Shown here piece after piece: positions 8,378-17,398 of a DNA stretch of 64,000 nucleotides. The translations under genes were made by a program, and so were the position numbers. Within the stretch, counting starts at the first letter, position 1. Each line of letters begins with the position of its first letter. The notes under the pieces were generated by a model. That model saw only the letters and a program-made list of their open reading frames with translations, ran no database searches and had not been told where the DNA came from. The stretch lies in assembly GCA_902798695.1 (NCBI GenBank), contig CADBXK010000001.1, forward strand, positions 124,001-188,000, given 5' to 3'. The DNA is from Oscillospiraceae bacterium (GTDB lineage Bacteria > Bacillota > Clostridia > Oscillospirales > Ruminococcaceae).

Positions 8378-9499
8378 TTGGAAAATTTAGAATTTGTTTG
8401 TCCTTGTCATTTTGGAATAGAGAGTGTTCTTTCTGGTGAAATAAAGAGAATGGGTGCTCAAAATATAAAAACAACTGATGGAAGAGTTCAGTTTTCAGGT
8501 GGTTTAGAATTTTTGCCTCGTGCTAATTTAATGTTACGCACAGCGGAACGAGTTCTTCTAAAGATTGGAGAATTTGAAGCTAATACGTTTGAAGAACTGT
8601 TTGAGGGGACAAAAAGCTTGTTTTGGGAGAACTGGATTGGAAAATTAGACAGATTTCCAGTTAAAGGACATTCTATTAATTCTCAGCTTAGAAGTGTTCC
8701 TGATTGTCAAGCTATAATAAAAAAAGCTGTGGTTGATAGATTGAAAAGATCGTATAAAGTTGACTGGTTTGTTGAAACAGGTTGTTTATATCAAATTCAG
8801 TTTTCAATCATTAAAAATGTGGTTTCTTTATATATAGACACATCAGGAGAAGGTTTGCATAAACGTGGATATAGAAGAAATTCTGCTATTGCTCCTATTA
8901 AAGAAACCTTAGCATGTGGAATAATTGATTTAGCTCATGTTAAACCTTTTTCTACAGTGTATGATCCGTTTTGTGGTTCAGGGACTTTTTTAATTGAAAG
9001 TGCTTTGAAAGCTAAGAATATAGCTCCAGGAATTAACCGCAAATTTGTTAGTGAACAGTGGGGACAAATTGGTGCAGATATTTGGAAAAATGAGAGATTG
9101 AGAGCTATAAACTTAATTAGAAGTGATATTGAATTTCGTGGAATTGGATTGGACATTGATGAACAAGCGGTTGAGTTATCTTTAAATAATTCTAAAAAAG
9201 CTGGTGTAGACTCTATTATTAATTTTAAACAAAGAGATATTAAAAAATTTAATTTAAATCAAACTGAAAGAGGAATAGTTTTATGTAATCCGCCATATGG
9301 AGAAAGACTTTTAGAAAAAAAACAAGCAGAAAATATTATTAGAACTATGGGTAAAGTTTTTAAGAAAAAGAAAGATTGGAGTTACTATATTATTAGTCCT
9401 CATAAAGACTTTGAAAAAATTTTTGGAAGAAATAGTGATAAAAAAAGAAAACTATATAATGGTATGTTAAAGTGTAACTTATTTATGTATTTTAAATAA
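8378..9499 (+). CDS. THUMP-domain class I SAM-dependent RNA methyltransferase (RlmL/YpsC-like)
   Basis: About 373 residues. An N-terminal THUMP-type RNA-binding region (residues about 1-150) is followed by a Rossmann methyltransferase domain with YDPFCGSGTFLIE as the SAM-binding motif and NPPYGERL as the N6/N2-type catalytic motif. Relatives make N2-methylguanosine in 23S rRNA or modify tRNA; this one most resembles the single-domain Bacillus YpsC type. I chose TTG at 8378 because AGGTGG ends 5 bases upstream and relatives begin near this point; a GTG at 8369 overlaps the ribosome site. It lies 25 bases after the amidohydrolase, in the same unit. Confidence 0.88.
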   Translation: MENLEFVCPCHFGIESVLSGEIKRMGAQNIKTTDGRVQFSGGLEFLPRANLMLRTAERVLLKIGEFEANTFEELFEGTKSLFWENWIGKLDRFPVKGHSINSQLRSVPDCQAIIKKAVVDRLKRSYKVDWFVETGCLYQIQFSIIKNVVSLYIDTSGEGLHKRGYRRNSAIAPIKETLACGIIDLAHVKPFSTVYDPFCGSGTFLIESALKAKNIAPGINRKFVSEQWGQIGADIWKNERLRAINLIRSDIEFRGIGLDIDEQAVELSLNNSKKAGVDSIINFKQRDIKKFNLNQTERGIVLCNPPYGERLLEKKQAENIIRTMGKVFKKKKDWSYYIISPHKDFEKIFGRNSDKKRKLYNGMLKCNLFMYFK

Positions 9500-9532
9500 A
9501 AATTTCTGTACTAAGGAAGGCAATGTATATAC

Positions 9533-10159
9533 ATGTATTTTATGGTTGATAATTATGATTCATTCGTATATAATTTAGCTGCTTATATGGTAGAAAATGG
9601 ACAAAGCGTATTGGTTCGCAGAGCAGATCTAATATCTTTTGATGAGATTAAAAAGTTAGATTTAGAAGGAATTATTATTTCACCAGGACCCAAAAGGCCG
9701 CAAGATGCCGCTGTATCAATAAAAATATTGAAAATATATCAAGGAATTGTTCCTATTTTAGGAGTTTGTTTAGGACATCAGATTGTAGGACAGTTTTATG
9801 GAGCAAATGTTTGTCGAGGTATTGTTCCTTGTCATGGGAAAATTACACAAATAGAGAATAATTCTAGTGGAATTTTTACGGGTTTACCGGTTAAATATAG
9901 TGTTACTAGATATCATTCTTTAATAGTATCAGAAAAAGGTTTTCCAAATTCATTAAGTATTACAGCAAGAAGCAATAGTGATGGTGTAATTATGGGATTA
10001 GAACATAAAAAATTACCTGTTTATGGTGTTCAGTTCCATCCAGAAGCTGTTTTAACTGAATATGGACATGAACTTTTATTAAATTTTCATAATATTTGCA
10101 AAAAATGGACAGAATTCAAAAACAAAGAGGAATTTAATGCGCTTTATAAAGAAACTTAA
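9533..10159 (+). CDS. pabA: Aminodeoxychorismate/anthranilate synthase glutamine amidotransferase subunit
   Basis: A 208-residue class I glutamine amidotransferase. The triad is visible: C79 in GVCLGHQ, and H169 and E171 in QFHPEA. The oxyanion region SPGP is also present. It releases ammonia from glutamine for the partner PabB. Direct overlap with pabB and the pabC gene downstream place it in p-aminobenzoate (folate) synthesis; no tryptophan genes are nearby, though such subunits can serve anthranilate synthase too. GGAAGG precedes the ATG at 9533; a second ATG at 9542 (MVDNYDSF) would match the usual family start. Confidence 0.93.
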   Translation: MYFMVDNYDSFVYNLAAYMVENGQSVLVRRADLISFDEIKKLDLEGIIISPGPKRPQDAAVSIKILKIYQGIVPILGVCLGHQIVGQFYGANVCRGIVPCHGKITQIENNSSGIFTGLPVKYSVTRYHSLIVSEKGFPNSLSITARSNSDGVIMGLEHKKLPVYGVQFHPEAVLTEYGHELLLNFHNICKKWTEFKNKEEFNALYKET

Positions 10160-11534
10160 AAAATATTCCGCTATTGACAAAATATTCGATTTATTACAAT
10201 CACGTGAAGAGGCCGTATTTTTAGATTCATCATTACATGGAAAATTGGGTAAATATTCTATTATTGCGTGTAGACCTTATTTAAAGTTAGTACAACATGA
10301 AGAAGAGTTTAAGGTTAATGATATTTTAGTTGATGGGGAAATTTTAGAATATATGCGAAAATATTTGAATGATAATCGTGAAGATAATGCAACAAATTTA
10401 CCAATTATATCTGGGGCGATAGGATATTTTTCGTATGATTTTGGCATAAAAAAAGCAGGTATATCTAGTCAACATAAGGTGAAATTAGATATACCAGACT
10501 GTGTATTTTGTTTTTATGATATATTTCTTATAGAAGATCACCAAGAGAATGTTTTGTATTTGATTGCAAATGGTAATTCTGAAGAAGCTTTTAAGTGTAT
10601 AGAAAAATTGCAAAAACTGTTAGAAGAACATAATTTTGTAGAAAACACTAAAAATGCATATCAATATTCAAAATATGTTAAAATAGAAAGCGATTTTACT
10701 AAGACAGATTATATGCAAGCAGTTAATAATATGATTAATTATGTTGTGGACGGAGATATTTATGTTGTTAACATGACACAGCAATTGAGAGTAGAGAGTG
10801 AATGTCAACCATATTCTATGTTTTGTAGATTGAGAAAACAAAATCCATCGCCTTTTGGAGCTTATTTAGATTATGGAAGTTTTCAAATAGTTTGTGCTTC
10901 TCCAGAAAGATTTTTAAAAGTAAAAAATGGAAAAGTAATGACTAGACCAATTAAGGGAACTAGAAAAAGGGGAAAAACTATAGCAGAAGATGAATCATTG
11001 AAGAAAGAGTTAGCTGGATCAGAAAAAGATCGTAGTGAATTATTAATGATTGTTGATTTAGAAAGAAACGATTTTAATCGTGTCTGCACACCGGGAACTG
11101 TAAAAGTTACAGAACTATTTGAGATTGAAACTTATTCAACATTATTCCATTTAGTTTCAAGTGTTGAAGGACAACTAAAATCTAACAAAACTATAATAGA
11201 TTTGTTAGAAGCTGCTTTTCCGGGAGGTTCTATTACTGGTGCACCTAAGTTAAGAGCTATGGAGTTAATAGATCAACAAGAACGAAATTGCAGAAATTTA
11301 TATACTGGCTCAATTGGATACATATCACTTAATGGTGATTGTGATTTTAATATTGTAATTCGTACAGCTGTACATAAGGATGGTGTTTATAATATTGGTG
11401 TTGGAGGAGGAATAACTTACGAGTCAAATTCTTCATTTGAGTTTGAAGAAACATGGCATAAAGCAAAGGCATTACTGAAAGCACTAGAAGTTGATTTTGT
11501 GAAAGGAAAAGACTATGAATATAGAATTAGATGA
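10137..11534 (+). CDS. pabB: Aminodeoxychorismate synthase component I
   Basis: A 465-residue chorismate-binding enzyme that converts chorismate and ammonia to 4-amino-4-deoxychorismate with PabA. The N-terminal ADCS/anthranilate synthase I domain spans about residues 1-150 and the chorismate-binding domain about 185-450. The latter contains RPIKGTRKRG (the lysine of the PIKGT motif is expected in aminodeoxychorismate synthases), ELLMIVDLERND, and FPGGSITGAPK. Its start overlaps the pabA end by 23 bases, and AAAGAGG precedes the ATG, which suggests translational coupling. The PIKGT motif favours PabB over TrpE. Confidence 0.93.
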   Translation: MRFIKKLKKYSAIDKIFDLLQSREEAVFLDSSLHGKLGKYSIIACRPYLKLVQHEEEFKVNDILVDGEILEYMRKYLNDNREDNATNLPIISGAIGYFSYDFGIKKAGISSQHKVKLDIPDCVFCFYDIFLIEDHQENVLYLIANGNSEEAFKCIEKLQKLLEEHNFVENTKNAYQYSKYVKIESDFTKTDYMQAVNNMINYVVDGDIYVVNMTQQLRVESECQPYSMFCRLRKQNPSPFGAYLDYGSFQIVCASPERFLKVKNGKVMTRPIKGTRKRGKTIAEDESLKKELAGSEKDRSELLMIVDLERNDFNRVCTPGTVKVTELFEIETYSTLFHLVSSVEGQLKSNKTIIDLLEAAFPGGSITGAPKLRAMELIDQQERNCRNLYTGSIGYISLNGDCDFNIVIRTAVHKDGVYNIGVGGGITYESNSSFEFEETWHKAKALLKALEVDFVKGKDYEYRIR

Positions 11535-12255
11535 TGGATATCAATTCGGTTTGGGTGCTTTTGAGACAATATGTTTAAAAGAAGGAAAACCCATATTATT
11601 AAATTGGCATTTAAAGCGATTGAATTCGGCACTAAAGTTTTTTAATATAAAAAAAGAATTATCTGAAAAAGATGTACTTGGCTGGTTAGAAACGCAGTTG
11701 CTTGTTAACAAAATAAGTATACCAAATTTGCATGCTATGAAAATAATGGTTTCTTCAAAAAATACAATTTTTAAATTTCGAAATAATCTATATAGTGAAA
11801 ATGATTATCAAAAAGGTTTTAAATTGAGTTATAGTAATATTCTTAGAAATGAAACGTCGCCTTTAGTATATCACAAGACCATTAATTTTGGAGATAATTT
11901 TTTAGCAAAGAAACTTGTAGATGATGATTCGGATGAAGTAATATTTTTAAATACAAAAGGTGAAATTTGTGAAGGAAGTTTAAGTAATATTTTTTTTGTG
12001 AAGGAATCTCAAATTTACACACCTAAACTTTGTTGTGGTCTTTTACCAGGAATTGTACGTAGATTTTTGATGACACATTTACATGTAAAAGAAACATCAA
12101 TATATCCTAAAGATATATATCAAATGGATGAATGTTTTATTACTAATTCCTTAATGGGAATTATGCCAGTTATATCATTTGAAGACAAACAATATTTTGA
12201 TAATACTATAACCAAAAAATGCATGAAATTTTACTTCGACTATAACTTAAAATAA
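11515..12255 (+). CDS. pabC: Aminodeoxychorismate lyase (class IV aminotransferase fold)
   Basis: A 246-residue PLP enzyme expected to cleave aminodeoxychorismate to p-aminobenzoate and pyruvate. The class IV fold is shown by DDGYQFGLGAFETI at the N-terminus, the likely PLP lysine K121 in HKTINFGDN, and E153 in CEGSLSNIFFV. It overlaps pabB by 20 bases, with AAAGGA ahead of the ATG, and ends the operon before a terminator. Class IV enzymes include branched-chain and D-amino acid aminotransferases, but the pabAB context makes PabC by far the best call. Confidence 0.92.
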   Translation: MNIELDDGYQFGLGAFETICLKEGKPILLNWHLKRLNSALKFFNIKKELSEKDVLGWLETQLLVNKISIPNLHAMKIMVSSKNTIFKFRNNLYSENDYQKGFKLSYSNILRNETSPLVYHKTINFGDNFLAKKLVDDDSDEVIFLNTKGEICEGSLSNIFFVKESQIYTPKLCCGLLPGIVRRFLMTHLHVKETSIYPKDIYQMDECFITNSLMGIMPVISFEDKQYFDNTITKKCMKFYFDYNLK

Positions 12256-12297
12256 AAAAGTCACCATGTTTTATAAAGTAAACATAGTGACTTTTTT
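12254..12297 (+). terminator. Terminator after pabABC
   Basis: An 18-bp stem with one mismatch (12254-12271 with 12280-12297), an 8-base loop and flanking A and T runs. The run of T is inside the right arm, so it may work in both directions. Confidence 0.85.
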
Positions 12298-12476
12298 ATT
12301 TACAATTATTTTTATTATTTTGTAATTAAAAATGAATATTTTGAATAGTATAAATATAGGATTTAAAAATAATTTTATATTTTTGTTATAAATAAGTATA
12401 TAAAAATTCTGTAATTGGTTAATACTACCATTGAAATTTATATATTAATTTTTTTAAATTGTTTGGGGTGTTAATT

Positions 12477-12752
12477 ATGAAATTATTAGAAAAAGTACGT
12501 AATTTATTAGCGATTATTAATCAATATTTTAACAAAAATAATGTGTCCAGTGATAAAATTTTACTCGAATTAGCAGAAGTAAAAAATCAACTTGAACATG
12601 CTCAATTATTGTTTAATTCTCAAACTAATTTAGATTTAATAGATTCGTGTATATATCAGATAGATTCCTTAGAAGCAAAATATAACTATTTACTAAAAGA
12701 AGCGAGAAAAAAGGGTATAAAAAATGATATTGAATATTCTTTGGCATTATAA
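12477..12752 (+). CDS. DUF2508 family protein (YaaL-like)
   Basis: About 91 residues, hydrophilic and mostly helical. The conserved DUF2508 core is clear: LAEVKNQLEHAQLLF followed by DLIDSCIYQIDSLEAKYNYLLKEA. Function is unknown; the gene is commonly found next to bofA in Bacillota, as it is here (18-base gap). The start is ATG at 12477, after GGGGTG; an upstream in-frame TTG at 12459 lacks a ribosome site. The preceding 180 bases after the pab terminator are very AT-rich, and I see no convincing promoter there. Confidence 0.85.
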   Translation: MKLLEKVRNLLAIINQYFNKNNVSSDKILLELAEVKNQLEHAQLLFNSQTNLDLIDSCIYQIDSLEAKYNYLLKEARKKGIKNDIEYSLAL

Positions 12753-12770
12753 TTATGAAAGGAAGCATTT

Positions 12771-13013
12771 ATGTTTGAATTTGTTGTAATATCAATTGTT
12801 TTTATAATAATGTTGGGCTATTATATGCGGTGTAATAGTTTTATTAAGTCAGCTTTTTTGGGAACGAGTTCTGGTCTCATATCGCTTGGTATATTGGGAG
12901 TGTTGTCGTCAAATTTACTTAACTTAAACGTGTTTATTGCTTGTATATCTGCTATTGCTGGAATTCCAGGGGTTTTAACATTAGTTTTACTGAATAAATT
13001 TTTAATAATATAG
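12771..13013 (+). CDS. bofA: BofA-family pro-sigma-K processing inhibitor
   Basis: An 80-residue membrane protein with two to three hydrophobic helices and the family's C-terminal motif ISAIAGIPGVLTLVLL. In Bacillus BofA holds the SpoIVFB protease inactive in the outer forespore membrane until sigma-K is needed. Pairing with DUF2508 just upstream supports the call. GAAAGGA precedes the ATG. This and the SpoIIM protein at 50 kb are the only sporulation-type genes in the window. Some clostridia carry bofA homologues without the classical sigma-K checkpoint, so the exact role is uncertain. Confidence 0.85.
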   Translation: MFEFVVISIVFIIMLGYYMRCNSFIKSAFLGTSSGLISLGILGVLSSNLLNLNVFIACISAIAGIPGVLTLVLLNKFLII

Positions 13014-13014
13014 A

Positions 13015-14511
13015 CTATTTTTGTTTGTTTAATTCGTTTTCTACAAATTCAATAACATCTTTAGATAGCTTTTTGTTTCCTTCAGTACTGTCGGATTTTA
13101 AAAATACTATCAACGTTCTTAAAATTATTTTTATATCCAACCATAATGAATATTGTTGAATATATGCTATATCTAAAGTTAGCTTGTCTTTTGGAGTTGT
13201 ATTATATTTACTCATTATTTGTGCAAGTCCTGTTAGGCCCGCTTTCACTTTTAATCTATATTGAAATTCAGGAAGATATTTTTGATATTCTTCAGCAATC
13301 TCCATTCGTTCCGGTCTTGGGCCAACCACACTCATATCACCTTTAAATATGTTAAATAATTGTGGTAATTCATCAATTCTAAATCTTCTTAAAAATTTTC
13401 CTATAGGTGTTATTCTGCTATCATTTTTTTTCGCAATCATTGCACCAGTGTGTTTTTCAGCATTAACTATCATGGATCTAAATTTGAACACATTAAATTC
13501 TTGGGCATCTTTAGTTAATCTTTTTTGTTTATATAGTATTGGTCCTTTATCATATAGTTTTATTGCTATTGCCGAAAAAAGCATAATAGGACTTGTGATA
13601 ATTATTAATAGCAATGAAAAAATAATATCGCCTAGTCGTTTTAAAAAAAGTTGTTCAAAACTCATTCCGTAGTCTGTTGAAGCTAAGACGGCAGTATCAT
13701 CAACAAGTAATGTGGATGAACTATATATTATTATATCTGAAATATCTGGATATATGTATATGTCTTTATTGTGTTTGTAACAAAATTCAATTAGATCTGT
13801 TCGTACATGCCTAGGTACGTTGAAGAAGAAAACAGCACTATTTCCTCGAATTTTTCTTCCTATTTTTATATCATCATATTTTACTAATTGTGTTAGTTTC
13901 CAGCGTAATGGGCTTTTTTTGATTTTTGAAACTAGTACTGGTAAATCTTTTTCGTGGCTATATATAATTAAGGTCTTTTTGGGTTGATTAAACTTAAAAT
14001 AAATTGCATTGGAAAATTTAGCAAATATCCAAATTATTATTATTTGTATTGAAAACGCAATCAATAATAGGCAAAGACCAGGTATAACTTTTTCTTGAAC
14101 ATAATGATTTACAAACATAGAAAACGAAGGATGAGTGTCGTTAGATAAAGCATCTATAGGACCAACAAATTCATCAGAAAACTCATAATACTTGGTCGAA
14201 CTAATTCCCATTATATACATTGTTAGAAAAGTTATTACGTCGCCAACTAAAGTACCTAATATTACAGAATTTCTTATATCAGATACATTTTTTTTACCTA
14301 CGGGAAATCCACCATATATTCTTATCGATCCACAAACGGCAACAATAAACATACCAAAAGATATTATGGACGTACGGTTAATGGTTTTTAATTGAGGAAT
14401 TTGCTTATAAAACAAACTAAAAAATGCACAAAACAATAAAACGATCATAAAAAATTTTATTATGAACAAAAAGGTTTTTTCTAATTTTGTAGCAATTTTA
14501 ATACGTTTCAT
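13015..14511 (-). CDS. Polyprenyl-phosphate sugar-1-phosphate transferase (exopolysaccharide initiator)
   Basis: A 498-residue membrane enzyme. Several N-terminal helices (about residues 15-175) and a nucleotide-fold region precede a C-terminal bacterial sugar transferase domain (about 285-485). That domain has a membrane-entry helix, the motif KFRSMIVNAE, RRFRIDELPQLFNIFKGDMSVVGPRPE and KAGLTGLAQI. Such enzymes move a sugar phosphate from a nucleotide sugar to undecaprenyl phosphate, the first step of a surface glycan. It follows the flippase gene by 30 bases on the same strand, so the two probably act in one pathway. Sugar specificity cannot be read. It converges on bofA with one base between stops. 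Confidence 0.9.
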   Translation of the reverse strand: MKRIKIATKLEKTFLFIIKFFMIVLLFCAFFSLFYKQIPQLKTINRTSIISFGMFIVAVCGSIRIYGGFPVGKKNVSDIRNSVILGTLVGDVITFLTMYIMGISSTKYYEFSDEFVGPIDALSNDTHPSFSMFVNHYVQEKVIPGLCLLLIAFSIQIIIIWIFAKFSNAIYFKFNQPKKTLIIYSHEKDLPVLVSKIKKSPLRWKLTQLVKYDDIKIGRKIRGNSAVFFFNVPRHVRTDLIEFCYKHNKDIYIYPDISDIIIYSSSTLLVDDTAVLASTDYGMSFEQLFLKRLGDIIFSLLLIIITSPIMLFSAIAIKLYDKGPILYKQKRLTKDAQEFNVFKFRSMIVNAEKHTGAMIAKKNDSRITPIGKFLRRFRIDELPQLFNIFKGDMSVVGPRPERMEIAEEYQKYLPEFQYRLKVKAGLTGLAQIMSKYNTTPKDKLTLDIAYIQQYSLWLDIKIILRTLIVFLKSDSTEGNKKLSKDVIEFVENELNKQK

Positions 14512-14541
14512 AACTTTAACATTCTCCTTAAGTTAAAATCA

Positions 14542-15936
14542 TTAGTTTACACGTTTTGATATTGTATGTTTTAAATTTTTAATTAAATGTCTAATGCAAA
14601 ACAAGAAGTATATACCAACAATAGGACAATATAATAAATTGATTAACTCACTGCAATTAATATATATATATACTGTCAAAATAAACATTAGTGAGTAATG
14701 TATAAAATATGCCATGTTAAATCTTAAAACAATATTTGGACGCAAACCCCATATTCTAATTATATTTACTATTAAAAAACACGCAATCATAGAAATCGCT
14801 GCGGAATGCAATCCTACAAAATTTATAGTTATTAACATTACAAACACTGTAACAATTGAACCTATAAGTTGCGATATAAATAATAAATTAACCTTTTTTT
14901 CAGCTTGCATTATAGATCCTAAAAAGGCTTGCAAAGAATTTAAAAAACATCCTATGTATAATAACGGAACTAATTCTTTTGCACTCTCATATGAAGGACC
15001 AATTATAAATGAAAACAGAATAGAAGTTATAGGAATCAGCATCATTATACCACAACTCATAAATCTAATAAACGCTACAAATACTTTATTATACATTTTC
15101 TCTCTAACATTATCTTTGTTGATTGAAAAAGAATATTCTTGAAATGCCAAATTAAATGCCATCATTACTAATGCAATTAAAGAATTCATTTTGGAAGCGG
15201 CAGTAAATATACCAGCAGAAGATTGATTAATATAAAACCCTATTATAATAACATTTAATGATTCATTAACCCAAGACGCCGCATAATTAAGTGCATTTGG
15301 AATACAATATTTTAACATTTTTTTCGATAATTTTAAATTAATATATTTAGGCTTAAAATAACATATGCTTTTTAAAAATAATTCTATAAATAATGCCTGA
15401 GTAATATAAGATATTGCCATAGCTAATATTAGTGCATTAGATGTCATATGAAAAACAAATAAAAACAAGGTACTTGATACTAGTTGTGATGCTGATCCAA
15501 CCATTCCAGATATTACATATAGCTTATTTTTACCAAGTCCTCTGCACGCAAATTGCACACCTTGATTAAGTACGTATCCAAAACTTAATATGTATAATTC
15601 TATAGCATCTCTTACAGGAAATATTAAATTAAAAATAATATACCCTATGGTGTATATTATAAAGGTTATAAATTCTATAAAATATCCTGTTGTAATAACT
15701 TGTATTTTGTCTGATTTTTTATCGTAATCAAAAACAAATCTTATAATAGCTGCCCATGCCTGAAGACAAACAAGAGTCATTATTATATTTACCATGTTTG
15801 ATGACATTGAATAATATCCAAAATCACTTTGATTTGTTAGGACATATGTTGCAACTGACATGACAACAAAGCCCATACATCTATTAATAACATTTCCAGC
15901 AAAATATATGCTAATATTTTTTAAAAGTCGACCCAT
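14542..15936 (-). CDS. Lipid-linked oligosaccharide flippase (Wzx/MATE-like)
   Basis: A 464-residue protein with about 12-14 hydrophobic segments throughout and the N-terminal pattern YFAGNVINRCMGF typical of polysaccharide-transporter flippases. It probably moves undecaprenyl-linked glycan units across the membrane. The sugar transferase gene directly downstream gives it a likely substrate source. The ATG at 15936 is preceded by GAGG (GAGGTCATTAT). No polymerase (Wzy) or glycosyltransferase other than the divergent GT4 gene is adjacent, so the pathway is incomplete here. Confidence 0.87.
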   Translation of the reverse strand: MGRLLKNISIYFAGNVINRCMGFVVMSVATYVLTNQSDFGYYSMSSNMVNIIMTLVCLQAWAAIIRFVFDYDKKSDKIQVITTGYFIEFITFIIYTIGYIIFNLIFPVRDAIELYILSFGYVLNQGVQFACRGLGKNKLYVISGMVGSASQLVSSTLFLFVFHMTSNALILAMAISYITQALFIELFLKSICYFKPKYINLKLSKKMLKYCIPNALNYAASWVNESLNVIIIGFYINQSSAGIFTAASKMNSLIALVMMAFNLAFQEYSFSINKDNVREKMYNKVFVAFIRFMSCGIMMLIPITSILFSFIIGPSYESAKELVPLLYIGCFLNSLQAFLGSIMQAEKKVNLLFISQLIGSIVTVFVMLITINFVGLHSAAISMIACFLIVNIIRIWGLRPNIVLRFNMAYFIHYSLMFILTVYIYINCSELINLLYCPIVGIYFLFCIRHLIKNLKHTISKRVN

Positions 15937-15980
15937 ATAATGACCTCAATTTCAGAATGATATAATTTGACACAAATTTA

Positions 15981-16009
15981 ATTATACCAAAGGTTAAATA
16001 AAAAGTCCA
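15981..16009 (-). promoter_or_regulatory. Predicted promoter for flippase-sugar transferase unit
   Basis: On the minus strand TGGACT (16004-16009) and TATAAT (15981-15986) have a 17-base spacer, with TGG just before the -10 (extended -10). Confidence 0.6.
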
Positions 16010-16069
16010 CTAAATGTCAATAATAAAGTGAAATTAGTGCTATAAATTTCCATAAAAAATATTGTTAGG

Positions 16070-16097
16070 TTGTTTTTGATAATAATTGTGATATAAT
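16070..16097 (+). promoter_or_regulatory. Predicted promoter for the GT4 glycosyltransferase gene
   Basis: TTGTTT (16070-16075) and TATAAT (16092-16097) are separated by 16 bases, 39 bases upstream of the ATG. Confidence 0.6.
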
Positions 16098-16135
16098 ATT
16101 AACGAATTTAAAAGTTCATAAAAGGAGAATATTTT

Positions 16136-17374
16136 ATGAAAATAGCTTTATTTACTGAAACATATATACCTTTAATTAACGGAGTAGTCACTCATGTTAG
16201 AGCTTTAAAATCTGGGCTTGAAAAATTAGGACATGAAGTACTTGTAGTTTGTGCTTTGCCTGAAGCAAAACACCATTATATTGAAAATGGAGTTTTGTAT
16301 TGTCCGAGTATTAGTTTTAAAAAACTATATAATTATGGTGTTGCAACCCCTACAAGTCACAGTAGGTATAAGTATATCAAAAACTTTAATCCTGATATAA
16401 TTCATATTCATACTGAATTTGGTGTAGGATATTCGGGAACTATAGCCGCTAAATTACTTAATATCCCGTTAGTATATACTATGCATACTATGTATGATGA
16501 TTATTTATATTATGTTGCACCTAAAAAATTAATAAAAATTGCAAAAAAAACCGCTCATGCATATGCTAAAATTTTAGCTGAAAAAGCAACGTGTCTTACA
16601 GGACCATCCAAAAAAGTTGAAGAATTTTTTAGATGTTGTGGGGTAGACAAGCCTGTTTATGTTGTGCCCAATCCTGTTGAGTTAGATAAATTTGATATTA
16701 AATGTGTAACTGAATCTCAAAAAACATTAATTAAACAGAAATTAGGACTTTGTGATGATGAATTAATTATATGTTTCTGTGGAAGATTAGGTAAAGAAAA
16801 AAGTGTAGATGTTCTTTTGGAATATTGGAGTGAAGTAATTAGTAAGAAAGATAGATGCAAATTGTTAATCTTTGGTGATGGACCTTCTAAGGATGAACTT
16901 GAAGAATATGCAAAAAATCTTGGAATTGATAATCAAGTTATGTTTTTAGGCAAAATATTACATGAGGAACTAGTTCCATATTATGCAATATGTGATTTAT
17001 ATGTAACTGCTTCGTTATCTGATACAAATTCTATATCTATGTTAGAAGCTATGGCAGTTGGTTTACCTGTTCTACATATATATGACAAATTGAATAAGGG
17101 ACAAGTTATTGATGGAGTTAATGGCTTTATATATAGAAATTCTGAAGAAATGAAAAAATTAATAGATTCATATAAAAATATGTCGGATGAAGAACGAGTG
17201 AAACTGCATCAAAATTCTAGAAAATCAGTTATGAAATATAGTGATGTTGAATTAGCAAACAATTTATTGGAAATTTATAATGACGCTTTAAATATACATG
17301 CCAAAACAAAATCTAATGAGCATAAATTTTCTTTTAAAAATATAAAAATGAATCAAAAAAGAAAAAAACAGTAA
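16136..17374 (+). CDS. GT4 glycosyltransferase, diacylglycerol glucosyltransferase-like
   Basis: A 412-residue GT-B fold protein. The N-terminus TETYIPLINGVVTHVRAL, the HIHTEFGVG segment and the YTMHTMYDDYLYYV segment resemble the GT4 enzymes that make glucosyl-diacylglycerol, and ISMLEAMAVGLPVL carries the C-terminal EX7E-type motif region. It lacks a signal peptide and ends in a basic tail (KNIKMNQKRKKQ), consistent with peripheral membrane binding. It probably adds a hexose to a lipid or glycan acceptor; the product is inferred. AAAGGAG precedes the ATG. It converges with yfhO, whose family is linked to lipoteichoic-acid glycosylation. Confidence 0.88.
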   Translation: MKIALFTETYIPLINGVVTHVRALKSGLEKLGHEVLVVCALPEAKHHYIENGVLYCPSISFKKLYNYGVATPTSHSRYKYIKNFNPDIIHIHTEFGVGYSGTIAAKLLNIPLVYTMHTMYDDYLYYVAPKKLIKIAKKTAHAYAKILAEKATCLTGPSKKVEEFFRCCGVDKPVYVVPNPVELDKFDIKCVTESQKTLIKQKLGLCDDELIICFCGRLGKEKSVDVLLEYWSEVISKKDRCKLLIFGDGPSKDELEEYAKNLGIDNQVMFLGKILHEELVPYYAICDLYVTASLSDTNSISMLEAMAVGLPVLHIYDKLNKGQVIDGVNGFIYRNSEEMKKLIDSYKNMSDEERVKLHQNSRKSVMKYSDVELANNLLEIYNDALNIHAKTKSNEHKFSFKNIKMNQKRKKQ

Positions 17375-17394
17375 ATATAAATTACTGTTTTTTT
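17362..17394. terminator. Bidirectional terminator between GT4 gene and yfhO
   Basis: A perfect 13-bp stem (17362-17374 with 17382-17394) with A runs on one side and T runs on the other. It includes the stop codon of the GT4 gene and would end transcripts from both converging genes. Confidence 0.85.
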
Positions 17395-17398
17395 CTTT

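Noticed and set aside
9500..9532. Folate-type riboswitch upstream of pabA
   Set aside because: The gap is 33 bases, too short for a riboswitch, and the gene is probably cotranscribed from upstream.
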